Assembly (NCBI GenBank): GCA_013115135.1 | Contig: JABANP010000132.1 | Span: 56,647 to 120,646, forward strand | Length of the DNA: 64,000 nucleotides | Origin: Perkinsus olseni | Taxonomy: Eukaryota; Perkinsozoa; Perkinsida; Perkinsidae | Direction: 5' to 3' | Shown here: positions 1 to 8,164 of the stretch, piece after piece | Numbering within the stretch: the first letter of the stretch is position 1 | Layout: each line of letters starts with the position of its first letter | Notes under the pieces: generated by a model | Database searches by the model: none | Told to the model about the DNA's origin: nothing | The model's input: only the letters and a program-made list of their open reading frames with translations | Position numbers and translations under genes: made by a program

Positions 1-1013
1 ATGGTTCTTGTTGTTGTCAGTCCCTGTCCACTATGACATCACTAATCGATAGTGGGAAGGGTCCTGATATCAAGCAAGCTTGCCTGAGACCGATACTACC
101 CGATGCTCTGCCCGCTATCGGTCGGCTGTCTGACAGCATCAACAATCTGTGAGGGCGGCGGACGCGGTCGTGTGAAGCCCATGCATCAGGACGGCCTTTG
201 CAGATACATCGTAGCGGGTCATAACTGTTGGGGCATACTCTGGTCCCTCGTCTCGGGAGAGGCTATGGCTGAGCTAGTTGTTCATGGCAGACCGAAGCAC
301 ATCAGTTTAACTAACTTTGAGCCCACTAGATTCACAACTCTGCCATGATGATTCCTGTTTCCTATTGTGAATCCCTCGTAGTGTTGGACCCGGCTCTTCG
401 TGGTACTGTGTGGCTCTCTTGTCGAGCTAACATCAGTATCCACATGTACACGATCTTCTCCTCGAAACTGCAGTGAGGGCGTCTCCAGGGCTGCGGGCAG
501 CATTAACCGCTCTCCTAGTAGACAGTCCTTTACCGCCTTGTCTCACCAGTTCTGCCCACTTTTTGTTCTAGTAAAAATCTTTGTCGGAGGATGATCAGGG
601 ACATCCCCCAACATACGCCTTAGTGCCATCACTTTCACGAACATTAGCTCTCTGAATCGAGTATCATTTCGACATGACGTGCTGCTTGTAAGCTGGCCGG
701 CTAGTATCTCAATTGCAGCGGACGAAACTCCTAATTCGAGTAGCGCGGGGGCGGAAGAACGCTGTGTTCTCGATTATACTGCAACGATATTGATGTCAGC
801 GCGCCGAAGGATTTGTTCCGTTGCGACATTCCTTCTCCCGGGGTGTGTGGAGGCAGAATATGTGTTCATCAGCTGCAGCGGACAGGGGACAGTATTGTGT
901 GACGGCCATCCCCACCGCTACCTCATGAGAAGCACTTCTTCGTTGCTTTAGAGAGTTGCCTTGAAATTACTCACGGAACGTTGTAGCATTTCATTTTCGA
1001 TAATACTTTCGGT
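1..1013. other. No recognisable gene upstream of the ABCF gene
   Basis: I see no ORF with recognisable protein character and no tRNA in this stretch. Short open frames exist on both strands but have no plausible domain, and the longest (679-951, plus) starts at GTG rather than ATG. It presumably holds the 5' region and promoter of the ABCF gene, plus intergenic sequence or unrecognised exons. Confidence 0.5.
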
Positions 1014-3098
1014 ATGGTACGATCATCAAAGCGTGTAGCCAACCGCGGTCACAAGAAGAAGAAGGCAGAAGGAGACAGCAGCTCCTCCTCCGCCGCTGAG
1101 AAGGCGGCACCCAAGATTCAAGACGCTCAACTGGCTCAGATCGCCAAGTTTGGGTTACCGTCGGGTTTGTCTAGCCTTGCTGATGCTGATGACTTTACAG
1201 CCCGATGGCTTGAATGCCTGGCTGAAGGACGGCAGTGGGGCGGGGCATCTTACGGTGGACGAGGCGTGCAGGTCCACAACAGCGGTGATGTCATCATCGA
1301 TAATGTTACTTTATGTTATGTCGGCAAGACCGGGAGCACGTACTTGTTGGAGAATGCGAAAGTCCAATTTCTAAAGGGGCACTGTTATGGTCTTATTGGT
1401 GTCAATGGTGCTGGCAAGACGACTCTGCTAAGACGCCTGGCCTCTTTCACTCTACCCGGTACTCCCTTGCACTTGAAGTATGCTTACGTGGCCCAGGAGC
1501 TCACACCACCCCCTGAGAAGGAGGCTCTCACTACTTTGGACTACACTGTGGCTGCCGATGTGGAAAGGGCATTGTTGATGAAGGAGGACGCTGACTTGAA
1601 TGAGAAGCTTACCTCGGGCGCTGATATGACGGACGAAGAGGTCGAGAGGGTTACGGAGGTGGTTGAACAGCTAGACGCCATTGGAGCCGATCAAGCTGAG
1701 GACCGTGCTCGAGCAGTCTTGAAGGGTCTGGGTTTCCCTGAGAGGCTCATAGACGCTCCGGTGAAGCATCTTTCTGGTGGATGGTTGCTCCGAGTAGAGC
1801 TCGCCAGGGCCATCAGTATGCGGCCTGATGTCCTCCTGTTGGATGAGCCGACCAACCATTTGGACCTTCATGCCAAGTGGTGGCTGACTGAATGGCTTCG
1901 GGAGAAGAAGGACCAGCTCGTTACGGTTATTGTTAGTCACGACTCTGAGTTCATGGACGAGGTTTGCACGGACATCTGTCGAGTCGACTCCTTCAACAAG
2001 AAGCTTGTCTACTACACAGGAAACTTCACTTCCTTCCGAGAGCAGTTGGATGCTCGAACGACGAGGCTCACGGGGGCACTCGAGGCTCAGCAGAAACAGA
2101 AGGAGAAAGCGGCGGCTTTCATACAGAGCAACAAGCACTCGGACGATCCCAACAAACAGAAGCAAGCAGCGGAGCGGTTGAAGAAGATGGACAGGCTCAA
2201 CTTCTATCGAGAGGATGGGAGGAAGTTTAAAAAGTTCTCGTTGAAGGTCCTCTCCGAGGATGCGGTTAGATTGCCGGAATATCTGGACGCGAAGGTGTCG
2301 AACATGGCCTCGAGCAACAAGGTGGAGAACTTCAAGTTCAAGTTCTTGCAACCAGCCGATATCGACAAGGACCTCTACATTATGAAGAATGGCGTCATTG
2401 GTTACGATAAGGAGCCTATCGTTGGTCATGTCTCATTCAGTGTCCAAATGGGCGCGAGGATCATCTTAGTCGGCCCTAACGGTGCCGGTAAAACTACCCT
2501 CATGAGTGTTCTCAAGGATGATGGTGTAGCTACGAAGATATCTGGTGGTCGACGAGTGGAGAATCGATGCCGAGTAGCTTTGGTCAGCCAGCATCATCTC
2601 CAGAAAATGAAGGATTTCCTCGAGATCTCCCCTGTTGAGTACTTCAAACATGAGCGGCCAGAAGAAGCAAATCTATCCAATCAGGAGATATGCAACTTCC
2701 TCGGTTCCTTTGGTCTCGGGCGGTTCGCCCTCTCCTCTGTGATCGGGCAGCTCTCAGGTGGTCAGCGGGCTAGACTCGATTTAGCCGTCGCTGTAGCGGC
2801 GCGGCCTCATCTACTGCTTCTGGATGAGCCTACAAACCACTTGGACGTCGTCAGCCAGGAAGCCCTTGCCAAGGCATTGGAGACCTTTGACGGTGCAGTA
2901 GTGGCCGTCACACATTCTGAAGCTTTCATGGCCGCTCTCCGCCCGACTCAGTTATGGTCGATTGAGAAGGGCCGATTCTCGGCTACCCCTGTGGAGAATG
3001 AGGAGGAGTTCAATGAAGCCTTCGGTGAATATAAGAAACGTGTCGTCAAAGAGGCTCGTAAACTCATCAAAGCTTCCAAGCTCAACGGTGTATTGTAA
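1014..3098 (+). CDS. ABC-F family ATPase (ABCF2/ARB1-like)
   Basis: A cytosolic, membrane-free ABC protein with two nucleotide-binding domains, 694 residues in one uninterrupted frame. The basic, Ser-rich N-terminus (about residues 1-35) is followed by NBD1: Walker A GVNGAGKTT near 129-137, signature LSGGW near 253-257, Walker B LLLDEPTNHLD near 274-284. A charged linker (about 345-415) is the ABCF 'arm/linker' region. NBD2 has Walker A GPNGAGKTT near 487-495, signature LSGGQ near 580-584 and Walker B LLLDEPTNHLD near 601-611. There is no transmembrane segment. Known relatives (ABCF2/Arb1, GCN20) act in ribosome biogenesis or translation control; this role is inferred from family. The ATG at 1014 heads a basic tail typical of the family. 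The lack of introns is unusual for this window. The last 59 codons are duplicated at 47966-48145. Confidence 0.93.
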   Translation: MVRSSKRVANRGHKKKKAEGDSSSSSAAEKAAPKIQDAQLAQIAKFGLPSGLSSLADADDFTARWLECLAEGRQWGGASYGGRGVQVHNSGDVIIDNVTLCYVGKTGSTYLLENAKVQFLKGHCYGLIGVNGAGKTTLLRRLASFTLPGTPLHLKYAYVAQELTPPPEKEALTTLDYTVAADVERALLMKEDADLNEKLTSGADMTDEEVERVTEVVEQLDAIGADQAEDRARAVLKGLGFPERLIDAPVKHLSGGWLLRVELARAISMRPDVLLLDEPTNHLDLHAKWWLTEWLREKKDQLVTVIVSHDSEFMDEVCTDICRVDSFNKKLVYYTGNFTSFREQLDARTTRLTGALEAQQKQKEKAAAFIQSNKHSDDPNKQKQAAERLKKMDRLNFYREDGRKFKKFSLKVLSEDAVRLPEYLDAKVSNMASSNKVENFKFKFLQPADIDKDLYIMKNGVIGYDKEPIVGHVSFSVQMGARIILVGPNGAGKTTLMSVLKDDGVATKISGGRRVENRCRVALVSQHHLQKMKDFLEISPVEYFKHERPEEANLSNQEICNFLGSFGLGRFALSSVIGQLSGGQRARLDLAVAVAARPHLLLLDEPTNHLDVVSQEALAKALETFDGAVVAVTHSEAFMAALRPTQLWSIEKGRFSATPVENEEEFNEAFGEYKKRVVKEARKLIKASKLNGVL

Positions 3099-3399
3099 AC
3101 CAGTTGACAGATTGTGCTCAACAATCGTCCACTTTCCACTTATTTTCTCGTGTCGAGTTCATAGTGTCATTGGGTGGATAACTCGGAGTGACACGTGGAT
3201 AGAACGTAACGCCGAGACCTGCTTCAACCGCTACACGAAATCAAAAACATCCTGATCAGCGGTCTATTCAAGTGCTTCTCGTTTCCGGGTTCCGAGTTCG
3301 AGGGCGATTAGCTGGGTACCGATTCCGAATGGTTGGTGCAGGATGAAATACAGGCAAAACATACGCAACATGGAGCAGCGTCCTCGCAAGATTCGCATT

Positions 3400-3471
3400 T
3401 GACCCCGGCCCGATTCGAACGGACAACCTTCTGATCTGGAGTCAGATGCGCTACCGTTGCGCCACAGGGCC
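3400..3471 (-). tRNA. tRNA-Trp(CCA), array copy 1
   Basis: Cloverleaf on the minus strand: 7-bp acceptor starting GGCCCTG, anticodon loop CTCCAGA closed by TCTGA/TCAGA, T loop TTCGAAT, discriminator A. This copy is the last in the direction of transcription. The first TTTT on its sense strand is at about 3354-3357, just beyond it. Confidence 0.95.
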
Positions 3472-3535
3472 GAACTAGAAGTCGTCGCCAAGTTCGGGAG
3501 GCAATACAAAGCATCTCCCACATAAGTTTTACATA

Positions 3536-3607
3536 TGACCCCGGCCCGATTCGAACGGACAACCTTCTGATCTGGAGTCAGATGCGCTACCGTTGCGCCA
3601 CAGGGCC
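3536..3607 (-). tRNA. tRNA-Trp(CCA), array copy 2
   Basis: Same 72-nt sequence as copy 1, with anticodon CCA in loop CTCCAGA. Confidence 0.95.
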
Positions 3608-3671
3608 GAACTGGGCGTCGTCGCCATGTTCGGGAGGCAATACAAAGCATCTCCCACATAAGTTTTACATA

Positions 3672-3743
3672 TGACCCCGGCCCGATTCGAACGGACAACC
3701 TTCTGATCTGGAGTCAGATGCGCTACCGTTGCGCCACAGGGCC
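3672..3743 (-). tRNA. tRNA-Trp(CCA), array copy 3
   Basis: Identical tRNA body; its upstream spacer has the rarer 'aactagaag' variant also seen next to copy 1. Confidence 0.95.
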
Positions 3744-3807
3744 GAACTAGAAGTCGTCGCCATGTTCGGGAGGCAATACAAAGCATCTCCCACATAAGTT
3801 TTACATA

Positions 3808-3879
3808 TGACCCCGGCCCGATTCGAACGGACAACCTTCTGATCTGGAGTCAGATGCGCTACCGTTGCGCCACAGGGCC
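3808..3879 (-). tRNA. tRNA-Trp(CCA), array copy 4
   Basis: Identical tRNA body, gccatgtt-type spacer. Confidence 0.95.
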
Positions 3880-3943
3880 GAACTGGGCGTCGTCGCCATG
3901 TTCGGGAGGCAATACAAAGCATCTCCCACATAAGTTTTACATA

Positions 3944-4015
3944 TGACCCCGGCCCGATTCGAACGGACAACCTTCTGATCTGGAGTCAGATGCGCTACCG
4001 TTGCGCCACAGGGCC
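3944..4015 (-). tRNA. tRNA-Trp(CCA), array copy 5
   Basis: Identical tRNA body, gccatgtt-type spacer. Confidence 0.95.
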
Positions 4016-4079
4016 GAACTGGGCGTCGTCGCCATGTTCGGGAGGCAATACAAAGCATCTCCCACATAAGTTTTACATA

Positions 4080-4151
4080 TGACCCCGGCCCGATTCGAAC
4101 GGACAACCTTCTGATCTGGAGTCAGATGCGCTACCGTTGCGCCACAGGGCC
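4080..4151 (-). tRNA. tRNA-Trp(CCA), array copy 6
   Basis: Identical tRNA body, gccatgtt-type spacer. Confidence 0.95.
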
Positions 4152-4215
4152 GAACTGGGCGTCGTCGCCATGTTCGGGAGGCAATACAAAGCATCTCCCA
4201 CATAAGTTTTACATA

Positions 4216-4287
4216 TGACCCCGGCCCGATTCGAACGGACAACCTTCTGATCTGGAGTCAGATGCGCTACCGTTGCGCCACAGGGCC
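4216..4287 (-). tRNA. tRNA-Trp(CCA), array copy 7
   Basis: Identical tRNA body; the spacer to copy 8 has one extra T. Confidence 0.95.
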
Positions 4288-4352
4288 GAACTGGGCGTCG
4301 TCGCCATGTTCGGGAGGCAATACAAAGCATCTCCCACATAAGTTTTTACATA

Positions 4353-4424
4353 TGACCCCGGCCCGATTCGAACGGACAACCTTCTGATCTGGAGTCAGAT
4401 GCGCTACCGTTGCGCCACAGGGCC
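4353..4424 (-). tRNA. tRNA-Trp(CCA), array copy 8
   Basis: Identical tRNA body, first unit with a ggcaagtt-type spacer. Confidence 0.95.
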
Positions 4425-4488
4425 GAACTGGGCGTCGTCGGCAAGTTCGGGAGGCAATACAAAGCATCTCCCACATGAGTTTTACATA

Positions 4489-4560
4489 TGACCCCGGCCC
4501 GATTCGAACGGACAACCTTCTGATCTGGAGTCAGATGCGCTACCGTTGCGCCACAGGGCC
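4489..4560 (-). tRNA. tRNA-Trp(CCA), array copy 9
   Basis: Identical tRNA body, gccatgtt-type spacer. Confidence 0.95.
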
Positions 4561-4624
4561 GAACTGGGCGTCGTCGCCATGTTCGGGAGGCAATACAAAG
4601 CATCTCCCACATAAGTTTTACATA

Positions 4625-4696
4625 TGACCCCGGCCCGATTCGAACGGACAACCTTCTGATCTGGAGTCAGATGCGCTACCGTTGCGCCACAGGGCC
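4625..4696 (-). tRNA. tRNA-Trp(CCA), array copy 10
   Basis: Identical tRNA body, gccatgtt-type spacer. Confidence 0.95.
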
Positions 4697-4760
4697 GAAC
4701 TGGGCGTCGTCGCCATGTTCGGGAGGCAATACAAAGCATCTCCCACATAAGTTTTACATA

Positions 4761-4832
4761 TGACCCCGGCCCGATTCGAACGGACAACCTTCTGATCTGG
4801 AGTCAGATGCGCTACCGTTGCGCCACAGGGCC
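4761..4832 (-). tRNA. tRNA-Trp(CCA), array copy 11
   Basis: Identical tRNA body; start of a run of ggcaagtt-type units. Confidence 0.95.
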
Positions 4833-4896
4833 GAACTGGGCGTCGTCGGCAAGTTCGGGAGGCAATACAAAGCATCTCCCACATAAGTTTTACATA

Positions 4897-4968
4897 TGAC
4901 CCCGGCCCGATTCGAACGGACAACCTTCTGATCTGGAGTCAGATGCGCTACCGTTGCGCCACAGGGCC
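4897..4968 (-). tRNA. tRNA-Trp(CCA), array copy 12
   Basis: Identical tRNA body, ggcaagtt-type spacer. Confidence 0.95.
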
Positions 4969-5032
4969 GAACTGGGCGTCGTCGGCAAGTTCGGGAGGCA
5001 ATACAAAGCATCTCCCACATAAGTTTTACATA

Positions 5033-5104
5033 TGACCCCGGCCCGATTCGAACGGACAACCTTCTGATCTGGAGTCAGATGCGCTACCGTTGCGCCACAG
5101 GGCC
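5033..5104 (-). tRNA. tRNA-Trp(CCA), array copy 13
   Basis: Identical tRNA body, ggcaagtt-type spacer. Confidence 0.95.
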
Positions 5105-5168
5105 GAACTGGGCGTCGTCGGCAAGTTCGGGAGGCAATACAAAGCATCTCCCACATAAGTTTTACATA

Positions 5169-5240
5169 TGACCCCGGCCCGATTCGAACGGACAACCTTC
5201 TGATCTGGAGTCAGATGCGCTACCGTTGCGCCACAGGGCC
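5169..5240 (-). tRNA. tRNA-Trp(CCA), array copy 14
   Basis: Identical tRNA body, ggcaagtt-type spacer. Confidence 0.95.
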
Positions 5241-5304
5241 GAACTGGGCGTCGTCGGCAAGTTCGGGAGGCAATACAAAGCATCTCCCACATAAGTTTTA
5301 CATA

Positions 5305-5376
5305 TGACCCCGGCCCGATTCGAACGGACAACCTTCTGATCTGGAGTCAGATGCGCTACCGTTGCGCCACAGGGCC
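5305..5376 (-). tRNA. tRNA-Trp(CCA), array copy 15
   Basis: Identical tRNA body, ggcaagtt-type spacer. Confidence 0.95.
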
Positions 5377-5440
5377 GAACTGGGCGTCGTCGGCAAGTTC
5401 GGGAGGCAATACAAAGCATCTCCCACATGAGTTTTACATA

Positions 5441-5512
5441 TGACCCCGGCCCGATTCGAACGGACAACCTTCTGATCTGGAGTCAGATGCGCTACCGTTG
5501 CGCCACAGGGCC
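5441..5512 (-). tRNA. tRNA-Trp(CCA), array copy 16
   Basis: Identical tRNA body; the spacer on its 5' side is a diverged type (gggcgtttcaccaag). Confidence 0.95.
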
Positions 5513-5575
5513 GAACTGGGCGTTTCACCAAGTTCAGGAGGCAATACAAAGCATCTCCCACATAAGTTTTTCATA

Positions 5576-5647
5576 TGACCCCGGCCCGATTCGAACGGAC
5601 AACCTTCTGATCTGGAGTCAGATGCGCTACCGTTGCGCCACAGGGCC
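5576..5647 (-). tRNA. tRNA-Trp(CCA), array copy 17
   Basis: Identical tRNA body. The spacer towards copy 18 carries the insertion tccatgagttttaaaacatg, which is also found in the collapsed array at 48.7 kb. Confidence 0.95.
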
Positions 5648-5722
5648 GAACTGGGCGTCGTCGGCAAGTTCGGGAGGCAATACAAAGCATCTCCATGAGT
5701 TTTAAAACATGAGTTTTACATA

Positions 5723-5794
5723 TGACCCCGGCCCGATTCGAACGGACAACCTTCTGATCTGGAGTCAGATGCGCTACCGTTGCGCCACAGGGCC
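5723..5794 (-). tRNA. tRNA-Trp(CCA), array copy 18
   Basis: Identical tRNA body and the first complete copy in the direction of transcription. It is the only copy with a TTTT (from ttttaaaa at about 5701-5708) shortly 3' on its sense strand. Confidence 0.95.
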
Positions 5795-5857
5795 GAACTG
5801 GGCGTCTTCACCAAGTTCAGGAGGCAATACGAAGCAACCCCACACGTGTTCAACATA

Positions 5858-5891
5858 CGACCCCGGCCCGATTCGAACGGACAACCTTCCG
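5858..5891 (-). pseudogene. Truncated 19th tRNA-Trp copy
   Basis: The 3' part of the tRNA (acceptor 3' strand, T arm, start of the anticodon arm) is preserved. Homology then stops abruptly near 5890 and unrelated sequence follows. It marks the right boundary of the tRNA-Trp array. Confidence 0.85.
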
Positions 5892-6076
5892 ACATCCAAT
5901 GTGCGTAGGCGTCTCACTTCTGGCCAGGAATGCTCCAGGTGGCTCCCAATAGGACGAAGGCAAGCGCTTGCGTCTGACCATAATAGCTTGGCCGTGTTCC
6001 ATGAAGCTATAAGGAGAACTCGAGTGAGAGACTCCTGTGAGCGGCGGCCACTGCCCGCCGTCGGTGCACACCCCGT

Positions 6077-6682
6077 CGGGCTGTTCAGTAAAAGACCAAT
6101 AAACCAGTCCCAGGATCGATCTTGAGGATCAATTTTGAAGATCGATCCCGGAAACGTGTTCAGGGAACTCGGTCCTGAAACTTTTCAGGACTGATCCCGG
6201 GATCGATCTCAAACACTGTTCATAAAACACGATCTTGAAATCTGATCCTGGGATCAATCCCAGGATTCCCCTTGGTGCACAACTTGCACCTCCTCGATAA
6301 CTTGGAATGTTTCACTGCCATCCACGGCCATCTCAAATTGTGCACAAGCATACAAAAGTCCCGGAGTTCCCTAGGCGGGGATCGAACCTGGGTCATTCGC
6401 TCAGTACGTACGAATCATTCTGGTGAGGTACGCTGTGACTTTTTGTAAATTTGGTGTTGTTTCGCGCGCCACGCAGCCCCCAGGATCGGTGTCTACCAGT
6501 CCTGAAAAATTTGGTCCCGGGACCGGTCCTAGGATCGATCCTTTGCTCCTCTGAACGCGTTCAGGATCGATCTGGGGATTGATCCCAGAATTGCTCCCAG
6601 GATCGATTGACTGAACAGAGAAAAGCGTCGGTCAATCCCGGGATTGATCCCGAGCCCCGGGATCGATTTACTGAACAGCCCG
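6077..6682. mobile_element. Probable MITE (non-autonomous DNA transposon)
   Basis: The 606-bp segment begins with cgggctgttcagtaaa and ends with its exact inverse tttactgaacagcccg, giving 16-bp terminal inverted repeats. The base triplet CGT occurs directly outside both ends (6074-6076 and 6683-6685), as expected for a 3-bp target-site duplication. There is no coding capacity. The interior is full of degenerate palindromic GATCGATCC/CCCGGGATC motifs, so it could fold extensively. It also contains a tRNA-like T-arm/B-box stretch near 6370-6400. No second copy was seen in this window. The superfamily cannot be assigned from these data. Confidence 0.7.
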
Positions 6683-7078
6683 CGTAATTGACGCTACGGG
6701 CTAACACCCGTCACCGTAGAAGCCACTCGTGACTGCCCGTAACGCATCCTAACCTGCCCATCTATCACGCCGATTATAGCTTACAGGGAGCTGACAGCCG
6801 CGGACCCCCTTTCCGCAGCACAATCTATTACCACGAGGAACGTGTACTCATCGGTGATGGCTCATGATTAACTCAAGTTACCCATGTCAGAGACAGAGCT
6901 GGCTATTGTATATGCAACATTGTCAGAGTCATCGTTACACTAGGAATAGTAGCAAATGGGGTGGCCATCCGAGGGTCGTAGTAGTGTTGGCAGTAGTATA
7001 GAACATCTAGCACTATTAACGAGAAACGACAAAGTGGTCATGACGATGATGCTGATGACTGTAGGCGATGGTACACTT
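6683..7078. other. Intergenic, no gene seen
   Basis: I see no coding, tRNA or repeat signal between the MITE and the 3' end of the Rab7 gene. Confidence 0.5.
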
Positions 7079-8117
7079 CTAGCACTCGCACTGCTGTACG
7101 TTGGAACTCTGGCTCTCTGCGGGGGGACTATTCAAATTGAGTGTTTGGGACAAATACCTGGTAAAATGGCCATAAACGAGGGGCGTCAAGAACATTGCCT
7201 TACATTTGCTCCTGCTCCTTGGCCATTGCCGCCTCATTCTGCAGTGCCCGTCGAGCGATTTCAACGAAAGCCTGAGAGAAAGAAACTCAAAAAGTGGACA
7301 GAACATATTGCTGCAGTACCTGTTCGACATTAACAGAATCCTTGGCGCTTGTCTCAAAGCAAGGGATATTATTCTTGGACCTGCACCAAGTAGTGGCCCT
7401 GGCCTTCGATACCTAACCACGATAAACCATTAAAAAGTCGCGATAGCATCATCATGACTGCGGAAGGTCAGCAGGTGCAAAGCTAGAGCCCCTCGTATCA
7501 AAACACCTAGTACCTTTCGCTTGGCCTCCATATCTAACTTATTCCCGACCACGACGAAAGGGAACTCTTCAGGGTCTTTGGGCGAGGCCTGATGTGATGA
7601 AGATTGCTACGGTATAGCGACTTAGTCTCCATACCTGTATCAGGAACTCATCCCGCCATGAGTCCAAACTTTCGAAGCTCTTCGGATTGGTGATATCATA
7701 GACCAAACAGCAGCAATCAGCACCACGATAAAACGCCACGCCTGAACGAAGGCATGCCATGATCCTGGATGACCTGGGAACCTCCTACCTAAACTTTGGA
7801 ACCTCTCCTGGCCAGCAGTATCCCAAATCTGGAGAGTTACCACCTTATCGTCAATCGTGACCTCCTTAGTAAGGAAATCAGCCCCAATAGTCGCCTACAG
7901 CCCGGGCCATCGACAACTAGAAGCATTAGCAAGTGAACGGACTCACCTTGTACTGCGGGCTGAACTTCTTATTAACATACTGATTCATGAGAGAGGTCTT
8001 GCCAACCCTAAGCACACCGATCAATCCTTGCTATTATCCCACTTCCCTTTACTACTACCCGCTATCTCCCAGGATGATGACCTTCAATAGAACCTTCTTC
8101 CTGGGCGCTGAAGACAT
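7079..8117 (-). CDS. RAB7: Rab7-like small GTPase
   Basis: Membrane-trafficking GTPase of late endosomes/vacuoles; location and role are from the family. Eight exons join in frame to a 215-residue protein (648 nt including stop). Introns by plus coordinates: 8008-8058, 7895-7946, 7742-7788, 7589-7634, 7413-7513, 7272-7319 and 7158-7203, all GT-AG and six of the seven 46-52 nt. Visible motifs: P-loop GDSGVGKTS, switch [15 protein letters not shown], Rab7-typical [15 protein letters not shown] for guanine specificity, ETSAK, and a C-terminal CEC double-cysteine prenylation motif (CSC in human RAB7A). The start is an ATG encoding [12 protein letters not shown]. The GCFC gene on the same strand ends only 47 bp upstream. 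Confidence 0.95.
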
Positions 8118-8164
8118 TATTAACAGAGGAAAGGAGGACTACTAAAGACTCTCCGTTCGACGGG

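Larger units (their letters stand above)
2919..3607 (+). repeat. Source segment of the ABCF-tail/tRNA-Trp duplication
   Basis: This stretch (ABCF codons 636-694, 3' flank, tRNA-Trp copies 1 and 2) reappears at 47966-48654 with a constant offset of 45047 and only a few substitutions, so no indels separate the copies. The similarity is in direct orientation. Confidence 0.9.
3400..5794 (-). repeat. Tandem array of 18 tRNA-Trp(CCA) genes
   Basis: Eighteen complete 72-nt tRNA genes lie head to tail on the minus strand, one per roughly 136-bp unit (tRNA plus about 64-bp spacer). The spacing is 136 bp for most units, 137 at units 7-8, 135 at units 16-17 and 147 at units 17-18. tRNA bodies look identical; spacers fall into two main subtypes (gccatgtt versus ggcaagtt), which indicates unit-wise amplification and homogenisation. 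The sense strand of the inter-gene spacers lacks a run of four T, except between copies 17 and 18 and about 43 nt beyond copy 1. Many overlapping minus-strand ORFs here are artefacts of the repeat. Confidence 0.97.

Noticed and set aside
1671..2429. 252-codon minus-strand ORF inside the ABCF gene
   Set aside because: Shadow of the conserved ABCF reading frame; no domain.
3264..5685. Many overlapping minus-strand ORFs of about 101 codons
   Set aside because: They are translations of the tandem tRNA-Trp repeat, identical in every unit, and cover tRNA genes.
3400..5891. CRISPR-like array (regular repeats and spacers)
   Set aside because: Repeats are complete tRNA cloverleaves and the spacers are near-identical to each other, unlike CRISPR; the genome is eukaryotic.
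5427..6125. Plus-strand ORFs across the tRNA array end
   Set aside because: They arise from the antisense of tRNA units; no independent coding signal.
6365..6430. tRNA-like 3' half (ggatcgaacctgggtc on the plus strand) inside the MITE
   Set aside because: The T arm/B box is good but no matching acceptor 5' strand or anticodon arm is present; treated as part of the element.
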